A stretch of DNA of 63,751 bases from Mesostigma viride (lineage: Eukaryota > Streptophyta > Mesostigmatophyceae > Mesostigmatales > Mesostigmataceae): positions 989,638 to 1,053,388 of the forward strand of contig RPFO01000027.1 of assembly GCA_009746045.1 (NCBI GenBank), given 5' to 3'. The notes beneath the pieces were generated by a model. The model worked only from the letters and a program-made list of their open reading frames with translations. It was not told the origin of the DNA and did no database searches. The position numbers and the translations under genes are program-made. Below, piece after piece: positions 1-9,537 of the stretch. The stretch's first letter is position 1; each line of letters starts with the position of its first letter.

Positions 1-19
1 TAACAAGCTCAAACCTGGG

Positions 20-1395
20 CGCCTCATTTTTGAATCCCACCACTCGTGAGGAGGTTGCACGACAGATCCTTTACTTCAATGATTTGATGGTGGACAATGC
101 GCGCAAGCCCTTGGGCACGTTACATGGGCACAACCCTTATGCTGGCTTCCTGTGCGCATCACCCACTATTCTAAGAGTGCTTGATCTCTACGTCTGGCAG
201 GGGGACAGATATCGGTTACTGGCATAAACTGAAGTTAATGCTTGGGTGCAAAACATGCCATCGCTAAACGCTTGCATGGAACACCCTCATCCAGGCCATC
301 CCAGCTGTAACATGGCATGCTCTGATGATGGCCCCACGCAAGGCCCTCCGACCGGGTGATTGGGTCAGCTTTTACCCAGACGGGATCACACCCACATGCA
401 AAGGTCTGGTCCGGGAAGTGCTACCTCCGGCGGGAATTCAAGTCCAAGTGGCCGACATGCATCCCGCTTGATCCAGGCCACAATGGTTGCCTCAATCAGT
501 TAGCGACATTATGTGTATGTCTTCCAGCCCACCAATGTCACCGTATCCGTACTATGGTCCCGTGGTTAATCTCACTCAAGGCCCCTGCATGTTCCAGCCG
601 GACCCCACGACCCCGGCGGAGGCCATCACTTGGTTACATGTAGGCAATACGAGGTTGGATACTTTACCATTGGACCCCCTGGAATTTGGCTGGACCCTGA
701 ACAAGGGGATGTCTAGGATCAGCAAATGTCTTTACGAGTACACGGCAGAATGGGGTTATGACATTTTACTGCACGAGAACCATAAGCTCCACCCTGGCCG
801 CTCCCGATGGGGCTTTCAACTCGACCATTGAATGGCCTGGTTACAGCGGTTGGATTAAACTTATCACCCTGGCGGTCGATCACCCTTTGGTGGACCGCAG
901 AGCGACCGACATTCAACATCTTTTATTGCACCGGGCAATTGGGGTAAACGCGACCCTCAACAGTCGGTTTCACCACGATGCGACATGCCTGTGCACCTTC
1001 CCCTCGGAAACAATTGAGCACCGCTTGAATCTCTACTGCCAAGTGAGTGGGGTGTGGCAATGGTTGTTTAACGTATGGTCTGCATGGACCGCGCTACCAC
1101 ATTCCGGATCCACATTAGCGCTATCAGTGCGCTGTATCATATATTTGGTATGGCGGGGACCCCAGGGGATGAGTTGTCCGAATGTCAACTGGCCTGGGTA
1201 TGGCTGCGCACTAATATATGCTATACACGATCTGGACTATCCGTCCGGAACGAGACGGTTTTCAAAGTGCGGCACGAGTACACCAAAGCAGCCGTGGTGA
1301 GGCGGTTTATCTTCCTCTGGAACTCTGCAATGCGTCGCGCTTGGCTATTGGCGCAAGAACAATTCAAGGTGTGGGACCCCGGGCCCAACAAATGA
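20..1395 (+). pseudogene. Degenerate non-LTR reverse transcriptase C-terminus (zf-RVT-like)
   Basis: Three overlapping plus-strand frames together read like the C-terminal third of a LINE polymerase. The stretch around 930-1060 encodes a leucine/histidine-rich helix, a C-x-C pair, then E-T/I-E-H and a second cysteine (CLC...ETIEHRLNLYC). This is the spacing of the zinc-binding domain that follows reverse transcriptase in many LINEs (zf-RVT). The region 1160-1395 continues with a basic, tryptophan-rich helix ending WDPGPNK and a stop. The frame changes near 230, 350, 800 and 1075, so it is a decayed copy. No catalytic domain is present in the window; it would lie upstream of base 1. The family call rests on the Cys/His pattern and could be wrong. 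Confidence 0.5.
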
Positions 1396-1544
1396 CAGGC
1401 CCAACAACCCCTTAGAGCTTTTCCATGCTCTCCTCGGATGCAACAGGGTCAGTGTTTACTTGCATTCCTCACGGTGACCTTACGTGTGTCACTTGGCTCC
1501 CCTGGTCACATAACATATAACATATCACCTAATTACAGAAGGGT

Positions 1545-2545
1545 GTGTGGCAGGGCTGCGTGCTGTCGCCCTACCTGTTCATTATTGTTGTCGAATACGT
1601 AATGATTCAGGCGCGCAAGCGATTTGCCCGCATCGTGGGCAGGGAACCAGGAGTGCAGGTTGCTAACAAATTCTGGCATGGCGGTGCGGACACGGAGATT
1701 CGGCTAGCAGACATCATTTACGCAGACGACACCACCCTCTTTGAGGACACTGAGCACGTGCAGACATGGCTTGACTGCCTGGCCCTCGAGGCCCGTGCAG
1801 TGGGGCTTGAGGTCAGCAAGAAGACAGAGGCCCTGGCGGTTGGGCTCACCACCGCAGCGCCGCCCCTCTATCTCCTAGACGGCTCTCGAGTCCTGTATCG
1901 GGACCGCGTTAAGCTGCTGGGCAGCCTGCTCCCTAGCTGCGAGGTGGATGTGGACCACCGCATCTCCCTCGCCTGGCACGCTTTACGCCAGTACCGGGCC
2001 CTATGGCGCAAGCCCCTGGGCAAGATCGAGAAACAGGACCTATTCAAGGTCCTCGTCCTTCCTGTTCTCACGTATGGCGCCGAGACGTGGACCCTCACCG
2101 CCGACCTGGCCCGCAAGCTGGACGGCGCGGTCACCAGCATGCTGCGTTCCATTTTCAGAGTAGGATATGCTGCTCATGTCCGCAATGAGGACCTGTACCA
2201 GGGCATGCCCTATATCACCAGCACAATTAAGCAACGCCGCCTGCAGCTAGTAGGGCACCTAGCTCGCACCAACCAGGTAGACACCTCACGTGGCCCCCCG
2301 CAGGACTGCGACCAGCCCAGCCTGGCCGTCACCTCCTGACGTGGGCTGGGCCCAGTGACGTTAGACGCCGCAAGGCCCGCACCTTCAAAGAACAGCTAGT
2401 AGAGGACATGGGGGGCCTAGGCCTCTCCGTGATTTGGAAGAAGATGATGGACAAGGCCAAGTGGGCCCAGGTCATAGAGGACAACGAGCCCCCCCCAGTG
2501 GGGAAGCGCCCGCGTGTGCAATCCCGCGGGAGGCACGCTAGATAG
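1545..2545 (+). pseudogene. LINE reverse transcriptase, C-terminal half, frameshifted
   Basis: The first frame (1545-2339, about 264 aa) contains the palm motifs WQGCVLSPYLF and the catalytic YADD box (IIYADDTTLF, residues about 56-65). A thumb follows, then YGAETWTL and the C-terminal GHLARTNQVD, typical of RTE/L2-type LINE enzymes. The original frame stops near 2339. Homology continues one frame over to about 2545 (GLSVIWKKMMDKAKW ... RGRHAR), matching the C-termini of the other LINE copies in this window, so a single frameshift near 2330 broke it. The N-terminal fingers and any endonuclease were lost by 5' truncation. The enzyme would have copied LINE RNA into nicked chromosomal DNA. Confidence 0.9.
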
Positions 2546-2693
2546 CTCCCCCTAGGGCAGCGTGCGGCTGCCTAGATAGATGATGTAGTTAGAATGTTGT
2601 TAGATAGATGTAGTATGTAGCCAATGTAGATAGATTAGACCGGTAGGAATGTGTGCGCCCATCCATCCATTCATCGGGGTTAATGCTCCGTGA

Positions 2694-2733
2694 CTCCCCA
2701 ACGGGAGCACGAGTCTAATTAATTAATTAATTA
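2694..2733 (+). promoter_or_regulatory. LINE 3' hairpin plus TTAA-repeat tail
   Basis: A CTCCC-CAAC-GGGAG stem-loop lies about 10 bases before the (TTAA)n tail. The same hairpin, or a variant, precedes the tail in the family A, C and D copies elsewhere in the window. It is probably the 3' recognition structure for the LINE reverse transcriptase; that role is inference. Confidence 0.6.
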
Positions 2734-2743
2734 ATATCACCTA

Positions 2744-3324
2744 TCACACTACACACGGTTGGTAACCAGCTGGTCGATACGTGGTACCTCTTAACCTAAC
2801 GATATTCCTAATGGTAAATAAAATTACCCATTTACCCGGAAAAGTCTCAAACTCGGAAATCGGAAGCTCGTGCCCTAATTGACTCGCCCTATTAGCCCTT
2901 CACCTGTCACCTTTACACCATGAGTGTGTGACCACCTTCATTTAGGATTCGCTGATACTCATTTCCCATTTCACCGGCTCTCTGGTCCATAATTGGATAA
3001 TAAATATACCCATTTCCCCCTGATTTCCCCGAAAAAAATCGGAAGCTCGTTGTGAGACGTGAGTCGTGAGACGTGAACAATTATTGATCATCCGTTTTTT
3101 GCGCAGTGCTTAATTTTGAGAGAAGCGTTGGTTTGCGTCGGTATTAATTAAAAGTGTCGCCAGAGCATTGGAAGTCGACCCCTGAATATATATCTGCGTA
3201 CCCCACCTGCGCCAGCAGTGGGCGCAGACGGACAGACACGATCGCGAAGAATAAGCGATTTCTGTTCGACCCCCGTAGGCTTCCCGGGCCTCCCGTGACG
3301 CAGCTGTGGAGCCATACAGTAAGA
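2744..3324. other. Intergenic region upstream of RNase III gene
   Basis: No coding signal is seen. Two diverged copies of one segment are present near 2820-2880 and 3000-3055, sharing the blocks TACCCATTT and ATCGGAAGCTCGT, so this is an old local duplication. The 171 bases before the ATG at 3325 are open in the same frame but are not recognisable as protein; they probably hold the promoter and 5' leader. Confidence 0.45.
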
Positions 3325-4056
3325 ATGGCTGGGAGCAGCGGTTTACTCAAGTCGCTTAGTTCTCGGCGTGCCCCAAGTACGACAATTGAGGAGTGGATTA
3401 CTTCACAAAATCTCCAGGTAAAAAACCTTGAGAGAATCTCTCAAGCTTTTGTCCACCCAAGCACGCGGGGGCACCTTGGCAACCCCGAGTTTGAGCGGCT
3501 GGAGTTTTTGGGAGATCGCGTTCTTGGCATTGTCATCGCTGAGCTGTTATACAAAGAATTTCCGACCGAGAAGGAGGGGGGGTTAGCGCAGCGCTTCAGT
3601 AGTCTCGTCAAAGACGAATTCCAAAAGGAAGTGGCAGAATTGTCCGGATTCGCTCAATTCTTTGAGAATGACACTGACCAAACGCCCCAAAGGCGCGTTA
3701 CGATGTTATCAGACGCTTTGGAGGCCTTTCTAGGTGCCTTGTACCTCGATGGTGGTTTATCTTTGGCTCGAAAGTTCATTCTAAGGTACTGGAAACCGGC
3801 GCGGCTGCATCAGGCACGAGCTGCCGCGAAAGATCCAAAATCCGCCCTGCAAGAACATCTTCAAAAGCAAGGGAAGTCGCCACCGGAGTATAAAACTGTA
3901 CGCATGTCCGGACCGGACCATGAACCCTTGCTTACCATCAAAGTGAGTGTGCCGCATGGGCCATCGTTTCATGTCACTGCGAAGAGCACACGTGAGGGAC
4001 ACCAGCTGGCTGCTCAAAAGATGTTGAAGGCGTTAACGTTAAATGATTCCAAATAG
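3325..4056 (+). CDS. Ribonuclease III, alphaproteobacterial type (243 aa)
   Basis: This endonuclease would cleave double-stranded RNA, for example in rRNA precursor processing. Residues about 25-155 form the RNase III domain with the signature ERLEFLGDRVLG. All five catalytic acids line up with E. coli E38, E41, D45, D114 and E117, here E57, E60, D64, D130 and E133. Residues about 170-237 form a double-stranded-RNA-binding domain beginning DPKSALQEHLQ. The usual lysine-rich helix motif is changed to STREGHQLAA. The GDRVLG box and the PPEY...SGPDHEP segment resemble alphaproteobacterial enzymes. I chose the start at 3325 for its context (AAGAATGG) and because family-like sequence begins soon after; an in-frame ATG at 3154 would add 57 unrelated residues. 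The S/R/L-rich first 15 residues could be a mitochondrial targeting signal. There is no intron. It is the only intact, recognisable host-like gene in the window. Confidence 0.93.
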   Translation: MAGSSGLLKSLSSRRAPSTTIEEWITSQNLQVKNLERISQAFVHPSTRGHLGNPEFERLEFLGDRVLGIVIAELLYKEFPTEKEGGLAQRFSSLVKDEFQKEVAELSGFAQFFENDTDQTPQRRVTMLSDALEAFLGALYLDGGLSLARKFILRYWKPARLHQARAAAKDPKSALQEHLQKQGKSPPEYKTVRMSGPDHEPLLTIKVSVPHGPSFHVTAKSTREGHQLAAQKMLKALTLNDSK

Positions 4057-4199
4057 CTCCCCTGACATGGCAGCCCTGGTGTTTCCTAGATAGGTGTATT
4101 CCGCGACCGCTCATGTATGATAGGCAGCCATACCTTATTAGCTCATCGAGCATGCAGTTTTGATGTCCTTCTTAACAATTAGCTCTGGCAACAAGGCTC

Positions 4200-4490
4200 G
4201 ATCCATGATTATTACTATACATTCGCCTAGGCGAAGCATGCCTGCCTTGTATAACCGCATTCACTACAAGTCAGCTGACCTTGGGATGGATCCCCATGCA
4301 CCGGCCGCAGCCTGGCTCTCCTAGTTAGTAGTGAACAATATTTTCCCAGTGTGGCACGTGGCCTCCTAACGGCAGCGAGGAAGGATGGGTGTCTCTGCCC
4401 CCTTTCTTGCTGTGTAGAACTTAGGGATTGAAAGCACGACAATTTTTTGTATTGTTACAGTGCTCCGCGACTCCCGACGGGAGCCTGGGA
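4200..4490 (+). mobile_element. LINE family A 3' untranslated remnant
   Basis: The stretch around 4385-4480 (GGGTGTCTCTGCC..., then AGTGCTCCGCGACTCC and CGACGGGAGC) matches the reverse complement of the family A tail region at 25200-25320. The TTAA tail is missing, so this is an old fragment. Confidence 0.55.
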
Positions 4491-4850
4491 AGAGTGCATG
4501 AATGATGAGCGAACGAACAAACGGACGGATAAACTTCAGCGCCACTTGCGTACTAGGCGGCTTAAGTGGCGGAAGGGTGGCCAAAGAGTCTTCTGACACA
4601 GCCAATTGTGGCGTCAGCTGTAGTAGGGTCGACTTTATGCACGGCCACTCTGTGGCGACTGAAAAGGACAAAGTAGAACGGCACCGGTTGCCAAATTGTG
4701 GCGTATGGATCGACTGCGCTGGTTCAATGTGACTCTCTTTGATATATGGACCCCCTTGCCAAAGGGTCACACATCACCGCCACAAATGACCACAACATGT
4801 GCTACACCGCCACAATTGGCGGCAAAACGCCACTAACAAAAACACTGGGG

Positions 4851-4890
4851 ATTAAATCATTAATTATTAACACTGGGGATATTCGGTATG
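4851..4890. repeat. Micro-insertion flanked by 12-bp direct repeats
   Basis: The 12-mer AACACTGGGGAT occurs at 4851-4862 and 4879-4890, flanking 16 bp (TAAATCATTAATTATT) that resembles a LINE TTAA-type tail. It reads as a target duplication around an almost empty insertion. Confidence 0.6.
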
Positions 4891-5040
4891 TATTCCCATG
4901 AACGCCGATCCCATTGCATGGGGCCGAGCGGCCACGGGGCATTAACCCTCTGGACGGATTGAAAGAAACAGGTTTACACTAATCTCATTAACCTCTGTGA
5001 CTCCCAACGGGAGCACGATTTCAATTAAATAATAATTAAT
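4891..5040 (+). mobile_element. LINE 3' end, family A-like
   Basis: It ends with CTCCCAACGGGAG (5001-5013), then an A/T-rich tail with TTAA-like units (5021-5040). Only the untranslated 3' end is present. Confidence 0.6.
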
Positions 5041-5175
5041 AAGTCTAACCGGTTCTAATTACCTAGTCTAGTCAAGGGGATAAGTGTTGCGGGCCCGACC
5101 CTTGGTACGGGCGCAACAATGGAATTAATTATGTATTTTGGCTTGTTGTCATAGTCCGTAGGACTTTAGGACTCA

Positions 5176-5225
5176 CTTCGGTACTTAATTAATTAATAGA
5201 CACGTGACTGCTTCGGTACTTAATT
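5176..5225. repeat. LINE micro-insertion in the left TIR (15-bp duplication)
   Basis: CTTCGGTACTTAATT occurs at 5176-5190 and 5211-5225, flanking only 20 bp: AATTAATAGACACGTGACTG. On the minus strand this is the last half-hairpin (CAGTCACGTGTC) plus the start of the tail of LINE family B. The partner TIR at 8757-8932 lacks it, which confirms an insertion. Confidence 0.8.
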
Positions 5226-5399
5226 TGGGAATTGTCCCTTGGTCAGGACTTTTGTATGGAATTATGACAGTTTGTGTGATTCCGACTCGTTATTTTGGGC
5301 CTAGGTTGATTAATTAATTAATAGACACGTGACTGCGTCACGTGAGCATAAGTCCTCAGTGGGAGGGGAACATGGGATGGAATGGATGGTGTAAGCTAT

Positions 5400-6619
5400 C
5401 TAGGTCCTAGTTACAGGGGTGTGGGCACCGCGGCCCGAATCGCTATGAATGCCATACTTGGTCACACGCGGAGCCCCCACAGGCTTGGGGGTGGTCTCCT
5501 TCATCACTACTTGCCATCTATCCTTGCGCACCATCTGCCTCCATATTACAGACAAACCAGGAGGCTGCCCGGGGGTGAGCCTGTCACGTCTAGGTAGTGT
5601 AGCACATGTCCATGCCGAGTCTATCACGAAAAGTCCACGGGTGGCGGCCCTGCCGCGCGCGGCCGGAGGCACGCCAGGTGAGGACATATCGCCCAGGCTG
5701 GGCGGGCTTGGTGCCATGCAGCTTGTCTATCTGATGTATCTACCTGATCTGTGCGGGCCAGGTGCCCGGCTAGGCCCAGGCGCCTGTGCCTAGTAATGTG
5801 GGAAACATAGGGCAAATCAGCGTACAAATCCTCATTACTAATGTGCAAACCAAAGGGGATGGTAAGGGCCTTGCGCAGCATCTGGGTAACGGCGCCGTCG
5901 AACTTCGTTGCTCCAGCTCCTGCGTCAGTGTCCAGGTCTCGGCGCCGTAGGTCAGGATCGTCAGAATGACGACCTTGAAGAGGTCACGCTTGACGATCCG
6001 GGGTAGGGCGGGGTTGCTCCACCAGCGGCGGTGGTCACTGATGGAGGTGCGCCCACGCCATGCCGATCCGTGTCGTCATGTCGTCCTCGCAGTCGGGAAG
6101 CCAACTGCCGAGCAGCTTGAAGCGGCCTGAAGGAGGGTAGTTGACCTCGGCATCGTCTAAGAGGCGGAGTGTGGGTGGGGGCCCTGCCATGCCGAGGGCC
6201 AGGGCCTCCGTTTTGGGGCTGATTTCTAGACCAACCGCCCGAGCCTCGAGCGCCAGGCAGTCCAGCCAAAGTTGGGCAGACTCCGGCTTCTCGATGAGCG
6301 TGATGTCGTCGGCATAAATGAGGTCAGCTAGTAAATTCTGCTTGTTAGTCGGCCCCCCTTCCCCAAGCTCGTTCGTGATCGCTAGGCCAGGGGCACGGCC
6401 TGCAATGCTAGCACAGCGAGCACGTGCCTGGCGCATAACATAATCCACTACAATAATAAACAGGTACGGCGACAGGACGCAACCCTGCCAGACGCCGGTC
6501 TGCAGTGGGCATGGCGGGGTAATGCCGTGTTGAGTGCGCACCGAAGTGGTCGACCCCTCATACAGCGTGCGGATGACGGTAATCAGGGGAGTGGGGACGC
6601 GAGCGCGAGCAAGTACAGC
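5400..6619 (-). pseudogene. LINE reverse transcriptase, C-terminal part (YADD, thumb, tail)
   Basis: Minus strand, continuing from the 8157-8690 part: RARVPTPLITVIRTLYEG, GVWQGCVLSPYLF, then the catalytic LIYADDITLIEK and LEISPKTEALAL. A frameshift near 6035 is followed by LRKALTIPFGLHISNEDLY, RRLGLAGHLARTDQVD and, in a third frame, GLSVIWRQMVRKDRW through to THTPVTRT at 5400. It is broken by at least two frameshifts and by the hAT-like insertion. The same C-terminal block occurs in at least seven other copies in the window. Confidence 0.9.
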
Positions 6620-8156
6620 CCGTGTTGGTTCGTACGGCACCTCGGGTATGAAAATACGCCGTATTCCACGGTACTGACGCTTTCGACCGCGTACGCCGTA
6701 CGATTTTCACTGTTTTTCACTTTGGACTTAGCCGATTTTGGAGGTCGTGGACGTGTCACGCGGTGGGGAGAGGCCCAGACCTGTCAGTGGTACTAAAATT
6801 GCTGAAATTGCAGCGAGTGCATAGCTACTTGCTAGTACTCGCGTGACGGTGTGCCTTTCTACATTTTTTGACAGGATTTTTTATTCGCGGGAGAAAAGCT
6901 GCGAGGGGACAGAGCATGCATGGCAGAATCATAAGGTTTAGGGACGGGTGCACTTCCAGAAAGACGCAGAAGAGTGAAGACGCAAATAGAGGGTGCCGGG
7001 TGCGCCGGTTCATGTATTGTGCGCTAGGCAATCCTAAAAGAGGCGACCATGCCTAGAGTTCCAGTCGTCAAAAGGGGAGAGGAGTATCAATACCTCCACC
7101 TGATTGACGAGGTGGAAGAGACCGTGAGTGGGGAAGACGTGGTAGTCGGCCAGAGGTGGCCAGGCGTGCAAGCTGTGCGATTACAAGTTCGGCAGGCCTG
7201 GCAACTTTAGCAAGGATCGCGCTGTCGGCCATCTCGGCCACATCCCCAACAAGGGAGCCACATTTTGCCAGCAGTCTAGGAATGTAGAAGGCCTGATCGG
7301 GAGGCTTCAGGCGGCTGAGGCAGCCCGGTTGGAAAAGAAGGAGCAAAAGGCAGTGCTCGGTGCCCGCGTTGCCAAGGCCCTTCTGCCTGCCGCTGCCCCG
7401 GGTGCTGGCCCTTGCGGCTCTGGCAAGGCAGTGCAGAAGACGATTCCACAGTGCTTTTCCAATGCGCAGCTCCAGGAAGTCCGCCTTGCCCAGGCCTCTT
7501 TCTTTTACGAGAATGGCATTCCGTTTCACGTCGCCGCCAGCGCCTCGTACAAGAACATGATCGCGGCAGTGGCAAAGTATGGACCTGCCGCAGCAGTGAA
7601 GGTCAATTCTGGGTTCATTGCCAATGATTTTATTTCTTAGGGATTCGTGGCATGCACTTGTTGTCATTGTGCAGCGAAGCTGCCATCTTTAGTGCTATGA
7701 CATCCTCTGCATCGAGGCTGCCAGAGCTCTGGGTGCATTATACCATTCAATCATGTATTATGTTGTCAATAATGCATTGTAATAAAAGAGACCGGTGTTA
7801 GATGGTCAATAGTTTGCGTGTCCACAATATACAAATGTACTTGAAGGATGTATTGCAATGTCGATCTAAGTGTGGCAGGTGGCAAGTCACTGCCATTATG
7901 CTCATTAATGAATAGCAGAGAGCATAGTACATAGTAACATTTGTTGGATGCAGGGCCACACATCCTTAGAATACCCCGTACTTTAAGCCTTGGCCTCAAT
8001 AATACCCCGTACTTTTTTAGCACAATTTCAAAAATACCCCGTATGCCGTACTGCGTGTTTTTTCGCGTATTTTTTACCCCTCGCAAAAATACCTGTATTT
8101 TTACAGTACGCAAGGGTTTTACCGAGTACCCCGTACTGCCGTACAGACCAACACGG
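6620..8156 (+). mobile_element. hAT-like DNA transposon, 1537 bp, 8-bp target duplication
   Basis: The ends share CCGTGTTGGT followed, after three variable bases, by TACGGCA (left 6620-6639, right 8137-8156 inverted). AGTACAGC flanks it at 6612-6619 and 8157-8164. Removing the element and one copy of the 8-mer puts the LINE reading frame back together exactly (...DALWAV then LARARVP...), which proves insertion into the LINE. The 8-bp duplication and the encoded BED/DUF659-like fragment fit the hAT superfamily. A tail of short GTAC-rich repeats fills 7970-8150. Confidence 0.85.
7146..7640 (+). pseudogene. hAT transposase N-terminus: BED zinc finger and start of DUF659-like region
   Basis: One open frame starts after a stop at 7143-7145. 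It encodes CKLCDYKF ... HLGHIPNKG, a CxxC...HxxH pattern of a BED finger (DNA-binding, from 7167). Next come an alanine/glutamate-rich helix, QKTIPQCFSNAQ, and FFYENGIPFHVAASASYKNM. The last block matches the 'ffyenGIPF.va.sp.y..mi' segment of plant- and alga-type hAT transposases. The frame ends at 7640, before any catalytic core, so the element is internally deleted and could move only if helped in trans. A CAG just before the frame may be a splice acceptor. Confidence 0.75.
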
Positions 8157-8690
8157 AGTACAGCCCATAGAGCGTCCCAGAGGACAGAATCAAAAGCCTT
8201 GATGAAGTCGACGAAGATCAGGATGGCGGGAAACTCACCAGGTTGCAGGAACGCGATTTCCTCGAAGAGGCGACGCGCGACGAAGATGGCCATGACGGTG
8301 TTGCGCCCAGGACGGAAGCCCATTTGACTTTCCCCAAGGTGACAGTCGAGGGCAGAACGAAGGCGGTTGAGGATCATGCGCATGAACAACTTGAGGGCGG
8401 CGCTCTGGATGCAGACTCCTCTGTAGTTGGCGGGGTCGTCAGGGGAACCTTTGTTTTTGTACAGCATAATACGGTAGCTGTGCTGCCACGTACTCAGGAA
8501 TCGGCGGCGCGTCGGCAAGCAGCATCCGGTTGCAGACGTCAAGCAGGAACCCCGTGAGCGCCGTCAGCTTAATCACCGGGGCTGGGAGCTGGTCAGGTCC
8601 AACGGCGGCATAGAAGCGGAGTTGCTTGGCGGCGGTGCTCAGCTCGAGCTCGGTGAACGGCGGGAGCTCGTTGGGGTCGGCCAGGGGTTG
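8157..8690 (-). pseudogene. LINE reverse transcriptase, N-terminal part (fingers and palm)
   Basis: Minus-strand reading from about 8690 gives a linker with AAVGPDQLPAPVIK, the GpDgip-like motif of LINE reverse transcriptases. After a frame change near 8490 comes LYKNKGSPDDPANYRGV, then QMGFRPGRNT and FVDFIKAFDSVLWDAL. This last block is the first catalytic-aspartate motif. At least one frameshift breaks it. The reading continues in the 5400-6619 segment once the hAT-like insertion is set aside. Confidence 0.85.
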
Positions 8691-8937
8691 ATGTATGTAT
8701 GAGATCTTCTAGGGGCCGGTGCAGTCGCGCTTATGAATGATTATATTTTCTTAATATGTAGTCATATTCACACAAACTGTCATAATTCCATACAAAAGTC
8801 CTGACCAAGGGACAGTTCCCAAATTAACTGAAGTCCCGAAATGAGTCCCAAAGTCCTACGGACTATGACAACAAGCCAAAACACATAATTAATTCCATAG
8901 TTGCGCCCGTGTTAAGGGTCGGGCCCGCAACAATAAG

Positions 8938-9528
8938 GCCCCGGTCAGCACGATTGCATGTACTAGGGTGACGCGCACGCCTTCCCTATCGGTCAGGGGG
9001 CGTGTTGGCCTCCCCAGCCTGATGCCAAGAAGCGCTTCATCTGCCGCTGGTGCGTGCAGGACCGTACTTGGCAGCTCACGGCTGGCCTACGCCTGCTATG
9101 AGACAGGCTACGAGAATCTGTTGCCGGCACTGTCCAAATGAAGCGCTGTCAGATGCCAAGCCAATGATCTTGTCCTGCATCTTTTATTCCATTTATTCCT
9201 GATTTGATTCCTGAGAGGCATCTTTTTAATTCCATTAATCACTGAGAGGCCTAGAAACCCCATGTATGCCATTAGTTGATCATGGAAGTATGTTTCCCAT
9301 GGGTTAATGCCCCAAAACATATAAGCAGGATGCCCTGTAACTAGAAACTAGTTATTAGCTGTAGAGCATGTCTCCTTGATATATAGCATGCATCTGACAT
9401 CCATTCCATCCCATTTCCATTCTACTGAAGACCTAGACTTACGCTCACGTGACGCAGGACTTCTACGTATAAAATGGTTAATTAATTATTAGGCAGGATC
9501 CAATGGTTGATCACGAAGTGCATACATG
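8938..9528. other. Unassigned spacer
   Basis: I see no supported gene. The segment 9420-9500 contains short pieces resembling the LINE family B untranslated region (CACGTGACGCA, TTAATTAATTA), so part is LINE debris. Confidence 0.4.
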
Positions 9529-9537
9529 ATCTTCCAA

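Larger units (their letters stand above)
1532..2733 (+). mobile_element. 5'-truncated LINE, family A, with 10-bp target duplication
   Basis: The insertion starts inside the reverse-transcriptase region and ends in (TTAA)n. It is flanked by perfect direct repeats ATATCACCTA at 1522-1531 and 2734-2743, the signature of target-primed reverse transcription with 5' truncation. Just upstream of the tail is a hairpin at 2694-2707 (CTCCC, loop CAAC, GGGAG). Confidence 0.9.
5311..8690 (-). mobile_element. LINE family B, 5'-truncated, interrupted by a hAT-like element
   Basis: Read on the minus strand, the element ends with the family B 3' sequence: the hairpin CACGTGAC-GCA-GTCACGTG, then (TTAA)n at 5311-5325. 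It contains reverse-transcriptase sequence on both sides of the 6620-8156 insertion. It is the longest reverse-transcriptase copy in the window, though the 5' end is still missing. Confidence 0.85.
5085..8932. mobile_element. TGTTG-ended TIR element with 5-bp target duplication
   Basis: Inverted repeats of about 180-200 bp lie at 5085-5280 and 8757-8932. They begin TGTTGCGGGCCCGACCC and are flanked by ATAAG on both sides (5080-5084 and 8933-8937). TGT...ACA ends with a 4-5-bp duplication resemble Ginger-type DNA transposons, but no integrase-like gene remains, so the superfamily is a guess. The interior is now almost all LINE and hAT-like DNA that inserted later. It is probably a short non-autonomous element that was invaded. 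Confidence 0.7.

Noticed and set aside
3154-3324. 57-codon N-terminal extension of RNase III
   Set aside because: Open in frame but unlike the family. The ATG at 3325 has better context and leaves a normal-length enzyme.
5085-8932. LTR retrotransposon with TG...CA ends
   Set aside because: The 180-200-bp repeats are inverted, not direct, so they are TIRs.
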